Shown piece by piece: positions 1 through 8,699 of a stretch of DNA of 64,000 bases (positions within the stretch are counted from its first letter, which is position 1; every line of letters starts with the position of its first letter). Under the pieces are notes generated by a model. That model was not told the origin of the DNA and did no database searches. It worked only from the letters and a program-made list of their open reading frames with translations. A program made the position numbers and the translations under genes. The stretch comes from Cytophagaceae bacterium (GTDB lineage Bacteria; Bacteroidota; Bacteroidia; Flavobacteriales; Flavobacteriaceae). The stretch is taken from contig PALD01000080.1 of assembly GCA_002710685.1 (NCBI GenBank), positions 1 to 64,000 of the forward strand, given 5' to 3'.

Positions 1-121
1 CTCATGCGGCTGATACGCGTCTCGATCCGATGGGCTGTGGCCAAGAACGGGCCCAAGTGTCAAGATGTCGCAAGTGTCTTGGACCCGTAGAAATCTCCAC
101 GGACTGGTTGGCGTCCGGTAT
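1..121. other. Atypical left-edge sequence, probably not native to the adjoining gene
   Basis: This stretch reads as more GC-rich than what follows. It carries a direct repeat CAAGTGTC at 54-61 and 71-78 and does not encode the membrane segment that should precede the SRKFEYQAD motif of an M48 protease. The frame of the downstream protease fragment is closed by a TGA at 11-13. A chimeric contig end, a read-through artefact or a real rearrangement would all look like this, and I cannot separate them from sequence alone. Confidence 0.4.
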
Positions 122-322
122 TTTATGAGCCTGCTTTCGCGAAAGTTTGAATACCAGGCTGATGATTTTGCAAAGCACACCTATGCGGCACAACCTTTGA
201 TTACTTCATTAAAAAAGCTATCGCGCAATAGCCTGAGCAACCTGACACCACACCCACTGTACGTCAAACTTCATTATTCGCACCCCACGTTATTACAGCG
301 GTACCGCAATTTAAAAGCCTAA
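65..322 (+). pseudogene. C-terminal fragment of M48 (Ste24/CAAX-type) metalloprotease
   Basis: From about position 122 the reading frame gives FMSLLSRKFEYQADDFA followed by a tail with LTPHPLYVKLHYSHPTLLQR. These are the C-terminal hallmarks of Ste24-like M48 integral membrane zinc peptidases: the second glutamate region with the EYQAD core, then the conserved HP..HP tail. Full-length family members are around 410 residues, and only about 66 recognisable residues are here. The HEXXH motif should lie upstream and is absent because the frame stops at 11-13 and the sequence before 121 does not resemble the family. The ATG at 65 is therefore unlikely to be a biological start. The gene is either cut by the window or contig edge, or disrupted. 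Confidence 0.6.
134..145. repeat. Dispersed palindrome family: CTTTCGCGAAAG
   Basis: Perfect 12-bp palindrome in the M48 fragment, encoding the LSRK of its conserved motif. This could be coincidence because the protein sequence is under its own constraint. Confidence 0.4.
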
Positions 323-373
323 AAGCACCATAAGGAATATTCATTATTCCCAAGATAATTGTACATTTATTCA

Positions 374-2578
374 ATGGAGACAATCGACATCCAAAAAGAG
401 AACAAGGAGCTTGCCAGGCAGTATAAAGAACTCCTGCGCATCAGCTACCGTACGCTTTCTGACGAGGATAAAAAACTCATTCGCCAGGCGTTTGATGTAG
501 CGGTTGATGCCCATAAGGACCAGCGCCGCAAATCTGGCGAGGCCTACATCTTTCACCCTTTGGCCGTAGCCAAAATAGTTGCTAGCGAGATAGGCATGGA
601 CGCCACCTCCATCGCCGCGGCACTGCTGCATGATGTGGTAGAGGATACCGCCTACACGCTTGATGATATCGAGCAGATGTTTGGCGAGACCGTGGCCCGC
701 ATTGTTGATGGGCTTACCAAGATATCCAACCTGCAGACCAATAAGGATGTTTCGCTTCAAGCTGAAAACTTCAGGAAGATGCTGCTCACCATCAATGATG
801 ATGTACGGGTGATCATCATCAAGATTGCAGACCGTCTCCACAACATGCAGACCATGGACTCCATGCGACCTGACAAGCAGGTTAAGATTGCCAGTGAAAC
901 CCTTTATATCTACGCCCCGCTTGCCCACCGTATAGGCCTATACAACATCAAGACTGAGCTTGAGGACCTGGGCCTTAAATATACCGAGCCAGATGTCTAT
1001 AATGACATTGCCCGCAAGATGAAGGAGACCAAGGAAGAGCAGGACAAGTACATTGCAGATTTTACACAGGTTGTACGCGAGTCCCTGGACAAGGAAATGC
1101 TGGATTATGATATCAAGGGGAGGCCAAAATCCATTTTCAGCATCCGCCGAAAGATGAACAATCAGAACATACCCTTTGAGGAGGTGTATGATAAGTTTGC
1201 CATCAGGATAATATATAAAAGTGCCCAGGAAAATGAAAAATTCATAGCCTGGAAGATATACAGCATCGTCACAGACCACTTTAGACCTAATCCCACACGC
1301 CTACGCGACTGGATAAGCTCTCCTAAATCAACAGGTTACGAAGCTTTACACATTACCGTCATGGGCCTGCGCGGCCGCTGGGTAGAAGTGCAGATACGCA
1401 GTGACAGGATGAACGAGATTGCCGAAAAAGGATATGCGGCACATTATAAATATAAACAGGGAGATGATGGCGACGTGGCCCTTGATGAGTGGCTCAACCG
1501 CTTACAGGAAGCCCTGGAAAACCCAGAGTCAAATGCCGTGGAATTTGTAGAGCAGTTCAAGCTCAACCTCTATAACAAGGAGATATTTGTATTTACCCCG
1601 CAGGGAGACCTTAAATCGTTGCCCAAAGGGGCCACACCGCTTGATTTTGCCTTTAGCATACATACCGAGATAGGTGTACACACCCGCGGGGCCCGGGTAA
1701 ACGGTAAACTGGTTCCCCTATCACACGCCCTGAAGAGTGGCGACCAGGTGGAGATAATCACCTCTGAGCATGCAAAGCCAAACAACCACTGGCTGGATTA
1801 TGCCACAACGGCAAGGGCACGCTCAAAGATAAAATCATCGCTCAAAGACGAGAAAAAGGGAATCGCAGAAGATGGCAAGGTCATCCTACAGAGAAAACTG
1901 AGGTCCCAAAAAATAACCATGGACGAGCGCGTGGTCAATGAAATGGTGGTCTATTTTAAATTAAAGACCAGCCTGGACCTGTTTTTTAGGGTTGGCATAG
2001 GCACCATAGACAACAAGATGATCAAGGATTTTGCATCCAGCCGCAGCAATGCACTGGTAAGTTTCTTTAAAAGCAAGATAAGGAGGCCGGTCGTTGCCGA
2101 AAAACTTAACCATGATGAAATCACGGAGAAATTTGACCTGCTGGTCTTTGGCAAGGATGAGCAAAAGCTTGATTACTCACTGGCGCAATGCTGCAACCCC
2201 ATTCCCGGGGATAAGGTATTTGGCTTCACCACGGTAAGCGATGGCATCAAGGTCCACAAGCAGACCTGCCCCAATGCCATACAACTGCAAAGCAATTATG
2301 CATACAGGATAATCCCCGCAAAATGGATAGACAGTTCTGCACAAGAGTTCAGGGCAGACCTTGAACTTACGGGCATAGACAATCTGGGACTTGTCAACGA
2401 GGTTACCCGTGAAATCTCTGAACACATGCACGTTAACATGCGTTCTTTGAATTTTACCACAAATGATGGTGTGTTTAAGGGTAATATTACCGTTATTGTA
2501 AAAAACAAGGAACATTTGCGCAAGCTCATGGAGAACTTGAAAAAAATAGGCGGTATCGACAAAGTCATTAGACTGTAA
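374..2578 (+). CDS. Bifunctional (p)ppGpp synthetase/hydrolase RelA/SpoT
   Basis: This enzyme makes and degrades the stringent-response alarmone (p)ppGpp in the cytoplasm. The 734-aa product has the full long-RSH layout. The HD hydrolase domain (about residues 45-155) carries H61 and the HDVVED metal motif at 86-91. The synthetase domain (about 240-355) has GRPKSIFSI and RDWISSPKSTGYEALH. A TGS domain follows (about 400-462, FTPQGDLKSLPKGATPLDFA), and a C-terminal ACT domain ends in GGIDKVIRL. Because the HD residues are intact, hydrolysis as well as synthesis is expected. I chose the ATG at 374; an in-frame TTG at 359 would add five residues and is less likely. fur and purA follow on the same strand. 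Confidence 0.93.
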   Translation: METIDIQKENKELARQYKELLRISYRTLSDEDKKLIRQAFDVAVDAHKDQRRKSGEAYIFHPLAVAKIVASEIGMDATSIAAALLHDVVEDTAYTLDDIEQMFGETVARIVDGLTKISNLQTNKDVSLQAENFRKMLLTINDDVRVIIIKIADRLHNMQTMDSMRPDKQVKIASETLYIYAPLAHRIGLYNIKTELEDLGLKYTEPDVYNDIARKMKETKEEQDKYIADFTQVVRESLDKEMLDYDIKGRPKSIFSIRRKMNNQNIPFEEVYDKFAIRIIYKSAQENEKFIAWKIYSIVTDHFRPNPTRLRDWISSPKSTGYEALHITVMGLRGRWVEVQIRSDRMNEIAEKGYAAHYKYKQGDDGDVALDEWLNRLQEALENPESNAVEFVEQFKLNLYNKEIFVFTPQGDLKSLPKGATPLDFAFSIHTEIGVHTRGARVNGKLVPLSHALKSGDQVEIITSEHAKPNNHWLDYATTARARSKIKSSLKDEKKGIAEDGKVILQRKLRSQKITMDERVVNEMVVYFKLKTSLDLFFRVGIGTIDNKMIKDFASSRSNALVSFFKSKIRRPVVAEKLNHDEITEKFDLLVFGKDEQKLDYSLAQCCNPIPGDKVFGFTTVSDGIKVHKQTCPNAIQLQSNYAYRIIPAKWIDSSAQEFRADLELTGIDNLGLVNEVTREISEHMHVNMRSLNFTTNDGVFKGNITVIVKNKEHLRKLMENLKKIGGIDKVIRL

Positions 2579-2582
2579 TCGC

Positions 2583-2590
2583 TAAATTTG
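2583..2590 (+). promoter_or_regulatory. Bacteroidetes -7 box (TAAATTTG) before fur
   Basis: TAAATTTG matches the Bacteroidetes housekeeping -7 element TAnnTTTG and ends 11 bases before the fur ATG, giving a very short leader. I see no clear TTG -33 element at the usual distance. It would let fur and purA be transcribed separately from relA. Confidence 0.45.
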
Positions 2591-2601
2591 CAATCTGACT
2601 T

Positions 2602-3066
2602 ATGGCAATTAAAGCAACGATAAACAAGGACCAAGAGGTCGTAAAGAACGTTTTTACAAAATTTCTTGAAGACAAGGGGCACCGTAAAACACCCGAACGT
2701 TATGCTATACTACAAGAAATCTATAATCATGAGGACCATTTTGATATAGAATCTTTGTACATAAGCATGAAAAACAAAAACTATAGGGTAAGCAGGGCGA
2801 CCCTGTACAACACCATAGAACTTTTGCTGGATTGTGGACTGGTGCGCAAGCATCAATTTGGTCAAAACCAGGCGCAATATGAAAAATCCTATTTTGACAA
2901 GCAGCATGACCACGTGATCCTTACGGATACCGGCGAGGTTATCGAGTTCTGTGACCCACGTATCCAATCAATAAAAAAAACCATTGAAGAGGTTTTTAAT
3001 ATCGATATACAAAAGCATTCCCTATACTTTTACGGCAACCGCAAATCAACCAAAGACAACGAATAG
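2602..3066 (+). CDS. Fur family transcriptional regulator
   Basis: A 154-aa metal- or peroxide-responsive DNA-binding repressor. The N-terminal winged helix (about residues 15-85) contains [16 protein letters not shown] and [18 protein letters not shown], typical of Fur. The C-terminal dimerisation/metal domain has the [15 protein letters not shown] motif near residue 105. Only one cysteine follows (FCDPRI) and there is no CxxC pair, so the structural zinc site of classical Fur seems to be missing. Whether it senses iron, zinc or peroxide cannot be told from this. It lies 23 nt after relA and 6 nt before purA, so the three probably share transcripts. Confidence 0.85.
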   Translation: MAIKATINKDQEVVKNVFTKFLEDKGHRKTPERYAILQEIYNHEDHFDIESLYISMKNKNYRVSRATLYNTIELLLDCGLVRKHQFGQNQAQYEKSYFDKQHDHVILTDTGEVIEFCDPRIQSIKKTIEEVFNIDIQKHSLYFYGNRKSTKDNE

Positions 3067-3072
3067 CATACA

Positions 3073-4344
3073 ATGGCAGTAGACTTACTTCTAGGTCTCC
3101 AATGGGGAGATGAAGGAAAAGGAAAAATAGTTGATGTACTCACCAAGGATTACGATATAATTGCAAGGTTTCAGGGAGGGCCCAATGCTGGCCATACCCT
3201 TGAATTTGATGGTATCAAGCACGTATTGCATACCATCCCCAGTGGGATTTTTCATGAAGATGCAATAAATCTTGTGGGCAATGGTGTCGTGATAGACCCG
3301 GTCATCTTTAAACGTGAGCTCAACAACCTGGAGCAGTACAACATAGATTTTAAGGAAAAATTATTGATTTCGCGCAAAGCGCACCTCATACTACCCACGC
3401 ACAGGTTGCTCGATGCAGCAAGTGAAGCGTCAAAGGGAAAAGCAAAAATAGGTTCCACCCTTAAGGGTATAGGCCCTACCTATATGGACAAGACCGGCAG
3501 AAACGGCATACGTGTGGGAGACCTTGAACTTGATGACTGGAAGGAGCGCTATAATTCTTTAAGGGACAAACATCTTGCGATGATTGATTTCTACAATGCA
3601 GAGATTGAATATGACCTTACAGAGCTTGAAGTTGAATTCTTTAAAAGTGTTGAAACACTTAAGACCCTCACCTTCATCGACTCTGAAGAGTATTTACACC
3701 AGGCACAGCGCACGGGCAAAACCATCTTGGCCGAAGGTGCCCAGGGATCATTACTGGACATTGACTTTGGCACCTACCCATATGTCACTTCATCGACCAC
3801 CACAGCAGCTGGTGCCTGTACAGGTCTGGGCGTGGCCCCCACAAAGATCAAGGAAGTTTTTGGGATTTTCAAGGCATACACCACCCGTGTGGGCAGTGGC
3901 CCCTTCCCTACTGAACTATTTGATGAAGCAGGAGAAATCATGGGCCGCGTGGGCAATGAATTTGGTGCCACCACGGGAAGGCCACACCGTTGCGGCTGGC
4001 TGGACCTTGTAGCCCTTAAATATGCCGTACATGTCAACGGCGTCACCCAGTTGATGATGATGAAGGGCGATGTACTTTCTGGGTTTGACACCCTCAAGGT
4101 ATGCACGGCCTATAAATATAAGGGAGAACGTATTGAGCATTTTCCCTATAACATCGAGGCTGAAAATGTGGAACCGGTTTACACCGAAATGAAGGGCTGG
4201 AAGGCTGACCTGACCAAAATGACCAAGGAATCTGAACTTCCACAGGAAATGCTGGACTACATCCACTTTTTAGAAAAAGAACTTGAAGTACCCATTAAAA
4301 TAGTTTCCGTGGGGCCTGACAGAAAACAGACAATCCTTAGATAA
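3073..4344 (+). CDS. purA: Adenylosuccinate synthetase
   Basis: Catalyses the GTP-dependent joining of IMP and aspartate to adenylosuccinate, the first committed step to AMP. The 423-aa length is normal. The N-terminal GLQWGDEGKGK loop holds the catalytic D13, and GGPNAGHTL holds H41. Also present are the IMP-binding GIGPTYMDKTGRNGIR region, the switch-like ILAEGAQGSLLDIDFGTYPY segment, and the C-terminal guanine-binding SVGPDRKQTI. It starts 6 nt after fur, and a strong hairpin terminator follows at once. Sharing a transcript with relA/spoT would link AMP/GTP balance with alarmone synthesis, but that functional link is inference. Confidence 0.97.
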   Translation: MAVDLLLGLQWGDEGKGKIVDVLTKDYDIIARFQGGPNAGHTLEFDGIKHVLHTIPSGIFHEDAINLVGNGVVIDPVIFKRELNNLEQYNIDFKEKLLISRKAHLILPTHRLLDAASEASKGKAKIGSTLKGIGPTYMDKTGRNGIRVGDLELDDWKERYNSLRDKHLAMIDFYNAEIEYDLTELEVEFFKSVETLKTLTFIDSEEYLHQAQRTGKTILAEGAQGSLLDIDFGTYPYVTSSTTTAAGACTGLGVAPTKIKEVFGIFKAYTTRVGSGPFPTELFDEAGEIMGRVGNEFGATTGRPHRCGWLDLVALKYAVHVNGVTQLMMMKGDVLSGFDTLKVCTAYKYKGERIEHFPYNIEAENVEPVYTEMKGWKADLTKMTKESELPQEMLDYIHFLEKELEVPIKIVSVGPDRKQTILR

Positions 4345-4351
4345 CCATATG

Positions 4352-4379
4352 AACCGAAGCTATTAGCTTCGGTTTTTTT
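4352..4379 (+). terminator. Rho-independent terminator after purA
   Basis: A perfect 10-bp stem (AACCGAAGCT/AGCTTCGGTT, 4352-4361 with 4365-4374) has a 3-nt loop and is followed by a T run to 4379. It closes the relA-fur-purA unit. Confidence 0.85.
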
Positions 4380-4389
4380 ATTTTGAACC

Positions 4390-4959
4390 ATGTTTGAAGT
4401 TGAACTCACCGCAGAAGTAAACAATCCTGTTGAAGTCTATAAAAAACTTCAGGAATTCTCTGATTTTCAAAGGCTGAAATATTTTGACAGATACTTTGAC
4501 AAAGAGAATGACCTTGAACACAAGGAACAAGAACTGCGCGTACGTATCAAAGAAAACCAAAACACGGGTGAACTAAAAAGCGTACTGACGCTCAAGGACT
4601 CCCCTTTTGACAAAAAAACCAGGTCAAAACCAGAGTATGAAACCGTTGTTGAAGAACCTGAACAAGCCGTGGTACTTCTGGATAAATTAGGCTTTCGCCA
4701 AAAAATATCCTATAACAAATACTGTGATTTTTTTGCTTTTCGCTACAGCGGAAGGGATATTGAAGTTTCTTATGTAACCTTTGATGAAATCCCTGAAACA
4801 TTCATAGAAATCGAGACCCTGGTCAACGAAGAGTCGCAAACGCCAGAGGCCTTTAAAGTGGTCTATGAACTGTTAGAAAAGCTGAACGTGCCTCAGGCAG
4901 ACCTTACCACGCTGATGTATCAAACCAGAATACATACCGCCAGGAAGGGTAACTTATAA
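4390..4959 (+). CDS. CYTH domain protein (class IV adenylate cyclase / triphosphatase-like)
   Basis: A 189-aa CYTH (CyaB-thiamine triphosphatase) fold protein. The start MFEVELTA is the family's ExEx strand, although the usual lysine of ExExK is replaced. Alternating charged strands follow: ELRVRIK, SVLTLKDS, SKPEYETVV, and ETFIEIETLV near residue 138. CYTH enzymes bind triphosphate groups in a tunnel with metals, and activities in the family range from adenylate cyclase to inorganic tri- or thiamine triphosphatase. The substrate here cannot be decided. The missing ExExK lysine argues slightly against a classical triphosphatase. It begins directly after the purA terminator, and its 3' end overlaps the convergent DinB gene by 6 nt. 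Confidence 0.75.
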   Translation: MFEVELTAEVNNPVEVYKKLQEFSDFQRLKYFDRYFDKENDLEHKEQELRVRIKENQNTGELKSVLTLKDSPFDKKTRSKPEYETVVEEPEQAVVLLDKLGFRQKISYNKYCDFFAFRYSGRDIEVSYVTFDEIPETFIEIETLVNEESQTPEAFKVVYELLEKLNVPQADLTTLMYQTRIHTARKGNL

Positions 4960-5472
4960 ATACCGCTCGCTCACGATATTTGCATGGTGAATCTCATGCC
5001 CCACGATGATAAATGCAGCTGCCCGGGCTGAAAGGTTACCACCACTTACCCGGCCAATAAAACCCATGCTCTCAGGGTTGATGCCCTTGATCAACTGTAG
5101 GGTTGACTGGCGTACAGCAGTGTATTCATCAAGCAGTTCATCCACGCTCCTCCCGTTAGCCATTGCCGGCTTGATATAATCATCCTGTTCAAAACCGGGA
5201 AGTTCGGTACGGTCATTTCGCGCCAAGCGCAATACCCGGTAACCGAAGATGCGCTCAGTATCAATAATGTGCTGCAGCACTTCTAGCACCGTCCATTTTC
5301 CTTCTGCATAAGCATAATGCAGTTTACCTTGTGGTATGGCTCCATAAAACCTGAGGGTCAATTCTTTACCCTTTTCCAGGGAATCAAGCAGTTGCGCCTC
5401 ATCATCTATCAACCTGAGATAGGTATGATAGAAGGAATTGTACTCATCAGGTTCTATGGAGCTCCTTTTCAT
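4954..5472 (-). CDS. DinB family protein
   Basis: A 172-aa four-helix DinB/YfiT-type protein. The metal ligands fit the family pattern: a histidine in the second helix (EVLQHIIDTERIFGYR, near residue 68) and the C-terminal GHEIHHANIV pair. DinB-like proteins act as thiol-dependent S-transferases or metal hydrolases, and the specific substrate is unknown. The gene lies 3 nt downstream of PEP carboxylase on the same strand, so it is probably co-transcribed with ppc. Its stop overlaps the end of the convergent CYTH gene. There is no signal peptide, so it is cytoplasmic. Confidence 0.78.
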   Translation of the reverse strand: MKRSSIEPDEYNSFYHTYLRLIDDEAQLLDSLEKGKELTLRFYGAIPQGKLHYAYAEGKWTVLEVLQHIIDTERIFGYRVLRLARNDRTELPGFEQDDYIKPAMANGRSVDELLDEYTAVRQSTLQLIKGINPESMGFIGRVSGGNLSARAAAFIIVGHEIHHANIVSERYL

Positions 5473-5475
5473 CTA

Positions 5476-8061
5476 TTATGCAGAGTTTCTACTGGCGTTG
5501 ATGTTACCAAACAGTGAACGTGTCACCATTTTTTCAAACATGTCCAGTTTTTCTGCATCTGCATCTGGGTCTTTGCGCAAATCCTGTATTTGCTTCAAGG
5601 CAAATTGCTGTATGGTGAGCAAGGGCAGCACAATGCTTTCACGCTCTTGTATCGATGCCCGCCCGGCAGGTTCTTCTTGCATTAACTCATCAAATCCCGT
5701 GAGTTTTAATAGCAGTCTTTTAGTAAGCTCATACTCATCGTGAATCAATGTCCAGAAAGCACCAAACTCCTCATCGTTCTTCATGTAAGCGGTCAGGCCA
5801 AAAAAGGATTTGGTCAGGCTCATCATACTATTTTCAAGCAACGTCTTAAAAAATAAACTATTATCATACAGATGTTTAACCTTGTCAAATTCACCTGATT
5901 CTTCAAAGTGCTTCATCGCGGTGCCTACCCCATAGAATCCTGGAACGTTTTGTTTTAACTGGCTCCATGAACCAACAAATGGTATTGCCCTTAATGCTGA
6001 AAAATCTAGCGTGTCGCTCTTGCCCCGTTTACTGGGACGACTCCCTATGTTTGTCTTGGCATAGTATTTTAAGGTACTCATCTTCTCAAGATATGGAAGG
6101 AACTTAGGGTGTGCCTTAAAGTCAGAATACGTCTTATAGCTTATCTCCGCCAGTTCTTCCATGGTTTTTCTATCGCCGTCAATGAATGCAGGTTGTTTTT
6201 CGGAGAATACCCCATTGAAAATACCTGAACTCAGCAATTGCTCGAGGTTATATTGACAGGAATCCACGGTTCCAAAATTTGAACTGATTGTTTGTCCCTG
6301 CACCGTAAGTTGAATCTGGTCGTCTTCAACGGTACTGCCCAGCGAGGCATAAAATTGATGTGTCTTGCCACCACCACGTGCTGGTGGACCACCCCTACCA
6401 TCAAAGAATATCACCTTGATGCCATATTCCCTGGATATTGCGGTGAGTTCTTCCTTGGCCTTGAAAATACTCCAGTTTGCCATGAGGTACCCACCATCTT
6501 TTGTACCATCACTGAAGCCCAGCATAATCGTCTGGCGGTTGCCTCGACTCTCTAGGTGTGCCTTGTAAGCTTCATTGGTATACAGTTTTTTCATAACGCT
6601 TGCCGCTGCCTTAAGGTCAGGTACGGTCTCAAAAAGCGGCACAATGTCTGCCGTAGGTTTTTCCCACCCACACAGATGGAGCATAGCAAATGCCTGCATC
6701 ACGTTGAGCATGGTCTGGTTGTTACTTATTATATACCTGTTAGAACCGCGCTCACCATTTTGAGACTGTATGGTCTTCATGGCATAAATGGATTCTAGGG
6801 TCTTTCTTGTGATATCATCAACAAAGCGTGTGGTATCCAGTTTACCGTTTACGCGCTGCAATATCTTTATCTGTTCTTCTTCACTTAGCTCTAGATAATT
6901 ATCTGGGAAGATATCAAGCTTATCATCTTTACATTGCTTGAAGATTTCTTCCATCACGTGCATGTGCACCCTACTGTCCTGGCGAATGTCTAACGTAGCA
7001 AAATGAAAACCAAACATATTTACCTTGTTTATAAGGTCATCGATGGATTCAACAAACAGTCCCTCGTGCTTCTCCATGACAAGTGTTCTCATCTCGTTGA
7101 GCGTATCCAGCAATTCTTCTACGGTAATCTTGAGTTGATCACCCGTGATAGATATACTGTCGTAGAGTTTTTTCTCAAGGTCAGCCAGGGGTTCCTCAGT
7201 ACCCACAAAGGTTATACGGCGCCTTATTTCGCGCATATCGCGATAATAATTCTTGATTACCGTATTTCTAAGCCTACTGGCTACTTTAAGGGTTATCTCA
7301 GTGGTGACAAAAGGGTTACCATCCCTATCTCCTCCAGGCCAGAAGCCCAGGTCAATGATGTGGTTGTCTATGAACTCACCTTCAAATACATTTTGTTGCA
7401 AATAATTATAGATGAAGCTGGCAGAATCATAGAATACATTCTCCAGGTACCATATCAAGCTCACGGCCTCATCAAATGGCGTGGGTTTTTCCTTTTTGAA
7501 AAATGGGGTCTTGCCCAGTTGCGCCAGCAGGTTCTTGATCATCTCAAGATCGTTGGCATTAATGGCATCGCTAAGGTCATTGATTATACCCAGCACTGCC
7601 CCAGGATAAAACTGGGTGGGGTGCGCGGTTAATACGGGCCTAATCCTGAAGTGGTTGAGATATTCCTTTAACTGGCCCGTTTTGTTCTGTGCCTGCGCTT
7701 CTTCTTTTATGTTCCTCAAGGTACCACGGCCATCCATGTTGTTGACTATACGGTATCCTGCATCCTCGATGGCATCAAAGAGCACAACCTGCCTTTCAAT
7801 ATATTGAATAAAGCGGAACAAGAGATCATAACGTTCATCATCAGGAATGTCCCTTTGGTATTTATCAAAGAAGTACTTTACAATCTCAGTGGGGGTGTGA
7901 TTTTCACGATAACCCCTTTGACAAATCATGTCAAAAAGGGGCAATAGGACCCCGGTATTTGAAATTCCCTGAAAAGGTAATGTCATAAAGAGGCTGTTGT
8001 ACACCTCATATTTTGACTTTACATAATTGTTGAATCTTTCTAGTTTTGGTTGCCTTGACAT
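5476..8061 (-). CDS. ppc: Phosphoenolpyruvate carboxylase
   Basis: Carboxylates phosphoenolpyruvate with bicarbonate to oxaloacetate, an anaplerotic step that refills the TCA cycle. The 861-aa product carries VLTAHPTQF with the catalytic histidine, the FFDGRGGPPARGGGKTH glycine loop and IGSRPSKR. The second half of the loop (PPARGGG) differs from the proteobacterial form (GRGG) but keeps the glycines and first arginine. I chose the ATG at 8061 (MSRQPKLERFN). Reading further upstream to 8127 would run translation into the hairpin that terminates lrp. dinB follows 3 nt downstream. Confidence 0.93.
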   Translation of the reverse strand: MSRQPKLERFNNYVKSKYEVYNSLFMTLPFQGISNTGVLLPLFDMICQRGYRENHTPTEIVKYFFDKYQRDIPDDERYDLLFRFIQYIERQVVLFDAIEDAGYRIVNNMDGRGTLRNIKEEAQAQNKTGQLKEYLNHFRIRPVLTAHPTQFYPGAVLGIINDLSDAINANDLEMIKNLLAQLGKTPFFKKEKPTPFDEAVSLIWYLENVFYDSASFIYNYLQQNVFEGEFIDNHIIDLGFWPGGDRDGNPFVTTEITLKVASRLRNTVIKNYYRDMREIRRRITFVGTEEPLADLEKKLYDSISITGDQLKITVEELLDTLNEMRTLVMEKHEGLFVESIDDLINKVNMFGFHFATLDIRQDSRVHMHVMEEIFKQCKDDKLDIFPDNYLELSEEEQIKILQRVNGKLDTTRFVDDITRKTLESIYAMKTIQSQNGERGSNRYIISNNQTMLNVMQAFAMLHLCGWEKPTADIVPLFETVPDLKAAASVMKKLYTNEAYKAHLESRGNRQTIMLGFSDGTKDGGYLMANWSIFKAKEELTAISREYGIKVIFFDGRGGPPARGGGKTHQFYASLGSTVEDDQIQLTVQGQTISSNFGTVDSCQYNLEQLLSSGIFNGVFSEKQPAFIDGDRKTMEELAEISYKTYSDFKAHPKFLPYLEKMSTLKYYAKTNIGSRPSKRGKSDTLDFSALRAIPFVGSWSQLKQNVPGFYGVGTAMKHFEESGEFDKVKHLYDNSLFFKTLLENSMMSLTKSFFGLTAYMKNDEEFGAFWTLIHDEYELTKRLLLKLTGFDELMQEEPAGRASIQERESIVLPLLTIQQFALKQIQDLRKDPDADAEKLDMFEKMVTRSLFGNINASRNSA

Positions 8062-8112
8062 AGAAGCTCGTCTTTTTTTGGTTTTTTTAGTGGTTCTAAT
8101 GTAAAATAAAAA

Positions 8113-8142
8113 AAACCCTTTGTCCATAAAGCCAAAGGGTTT
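8113..8142 (-). terminator. Terminator of the lrp gene
   Basis: A 9-bp stem (AAACCCTTT 8113-8121 with AAAGGGTTT 8134-8142) is extended by one G-C pair and followed on the minus strand by a long U tract. It lies 22 nt past the lrp stop and upstream of the chosen ppc start, which supports the shorter ppc reading frame. Confidence 0.8.
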
Positions 8143-8164
8143 AATAAAAGATTATCATTTGGCT

Positions 8165-8644
8165 TTATAGATCCTGAAAAATAGAATGCATCAAACGCTT
8201 CTTGTCGTTGATGCTTTCTTCAAGGGAAATCATGGTTTCTGTACGGTAAACACCCTCAATATCGTCAAGCTCAAAAATCACGTTTTTAGCATGCTCGGTA
8301 TTATGGGCCCTGATTTTACAGAATATATTGAATTTACCGGTTGTCACGTGTGCAACGGTAACGTATGGTATTTGATTTATTCTTTCTAGCACAAACTGGG
8401 TCTGGCTGGTCTTATTGATATAGATCCCTACATAGGCGATAAATGAATATCCCAGTTTTGCATAATCCAGGGTCAAAGAAGAGCCCACAATGATGCCTGC
8501 TTCTTCCATTTTTTTAACCCTAACATGCACGGTACCAGCAGATATAAGCAATTTTTTGGCAATATCTGTAAAGGGTGTACGGGTGTTTTCAATCAACATG
8601 TCCAGAATCTGGTGGTCAACTTCGTCTAATTTGAATTTCGCCAT
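8165..8644 (-). CDS. Lrp/AsnC family transcriptional regulator
   Basis: A 159-aa feast/famine regulator. The N-terminal helix-turn-helix (about residues 5-60: LDEVDHQILDMLIENTRTPF and SAGTVHVRVKKMEEAGII) is followed by the RAM/AsnC ligand-binding domain (about 70-150), which includes YVTVAHVTTGKFNIFCKIRA. These proteins bind amino acids or similar ligands and control metabolism genes as octamers. The effector here is unknown. It is monocistronic: a -7 box lies upstream and a terminator follows. Its position between M14 and ppc does not by itself show what it controls. Confidence 0.9.
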   Translation of the reverse strand: MAKFKLDEVDHQILDMLIENTRTPFTDIAKKLLISAGTVHVRVKKMEEAGIIVGSSLTLDYAKLGYSFIAYVGIYINKTSQTQFVLERINQIPYVTVAHVTTGKFNIFCKIRAHNTEHAKNVIFELDDIEGVYRTETMISLEESINDKKRLMHSIFQDL

Positions 8645-8671
8645 TATTGGATGATTAAATTATGTTAAACG

Positions 8672-8679
8672 CAAAAATA
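8672..8679 (-). promoter_or_regulatory. -7 box (TATTTTTG) before lrp
   Basis: On the minus strand this reads TATTTTTG, a match to TAnnTTTG, 27 bases ahead of the lrp start codon. No clear TTG -33 element is seen. Confidence 0.45.
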
Positions 8680-8699
8680 ATACAATTACATTGAATTAT

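Noticed and set aside
371..928. Long antisense open frame opposite relA/spoT
   Set aside because: It is a shadow frame of a well-conserved gene; the translation has no domain and the opposite strand explains the openness.
7003..7632. 209-codon open frame opposite ppc
   Set aside because: Lies wholly within the ppc coding region and has no recognisable protein features.
8062..8127. N-terminal extension of ppc
   Set aside because: It would translate through the lrp terminator hairpin and adds a basic, non-conserved segment.
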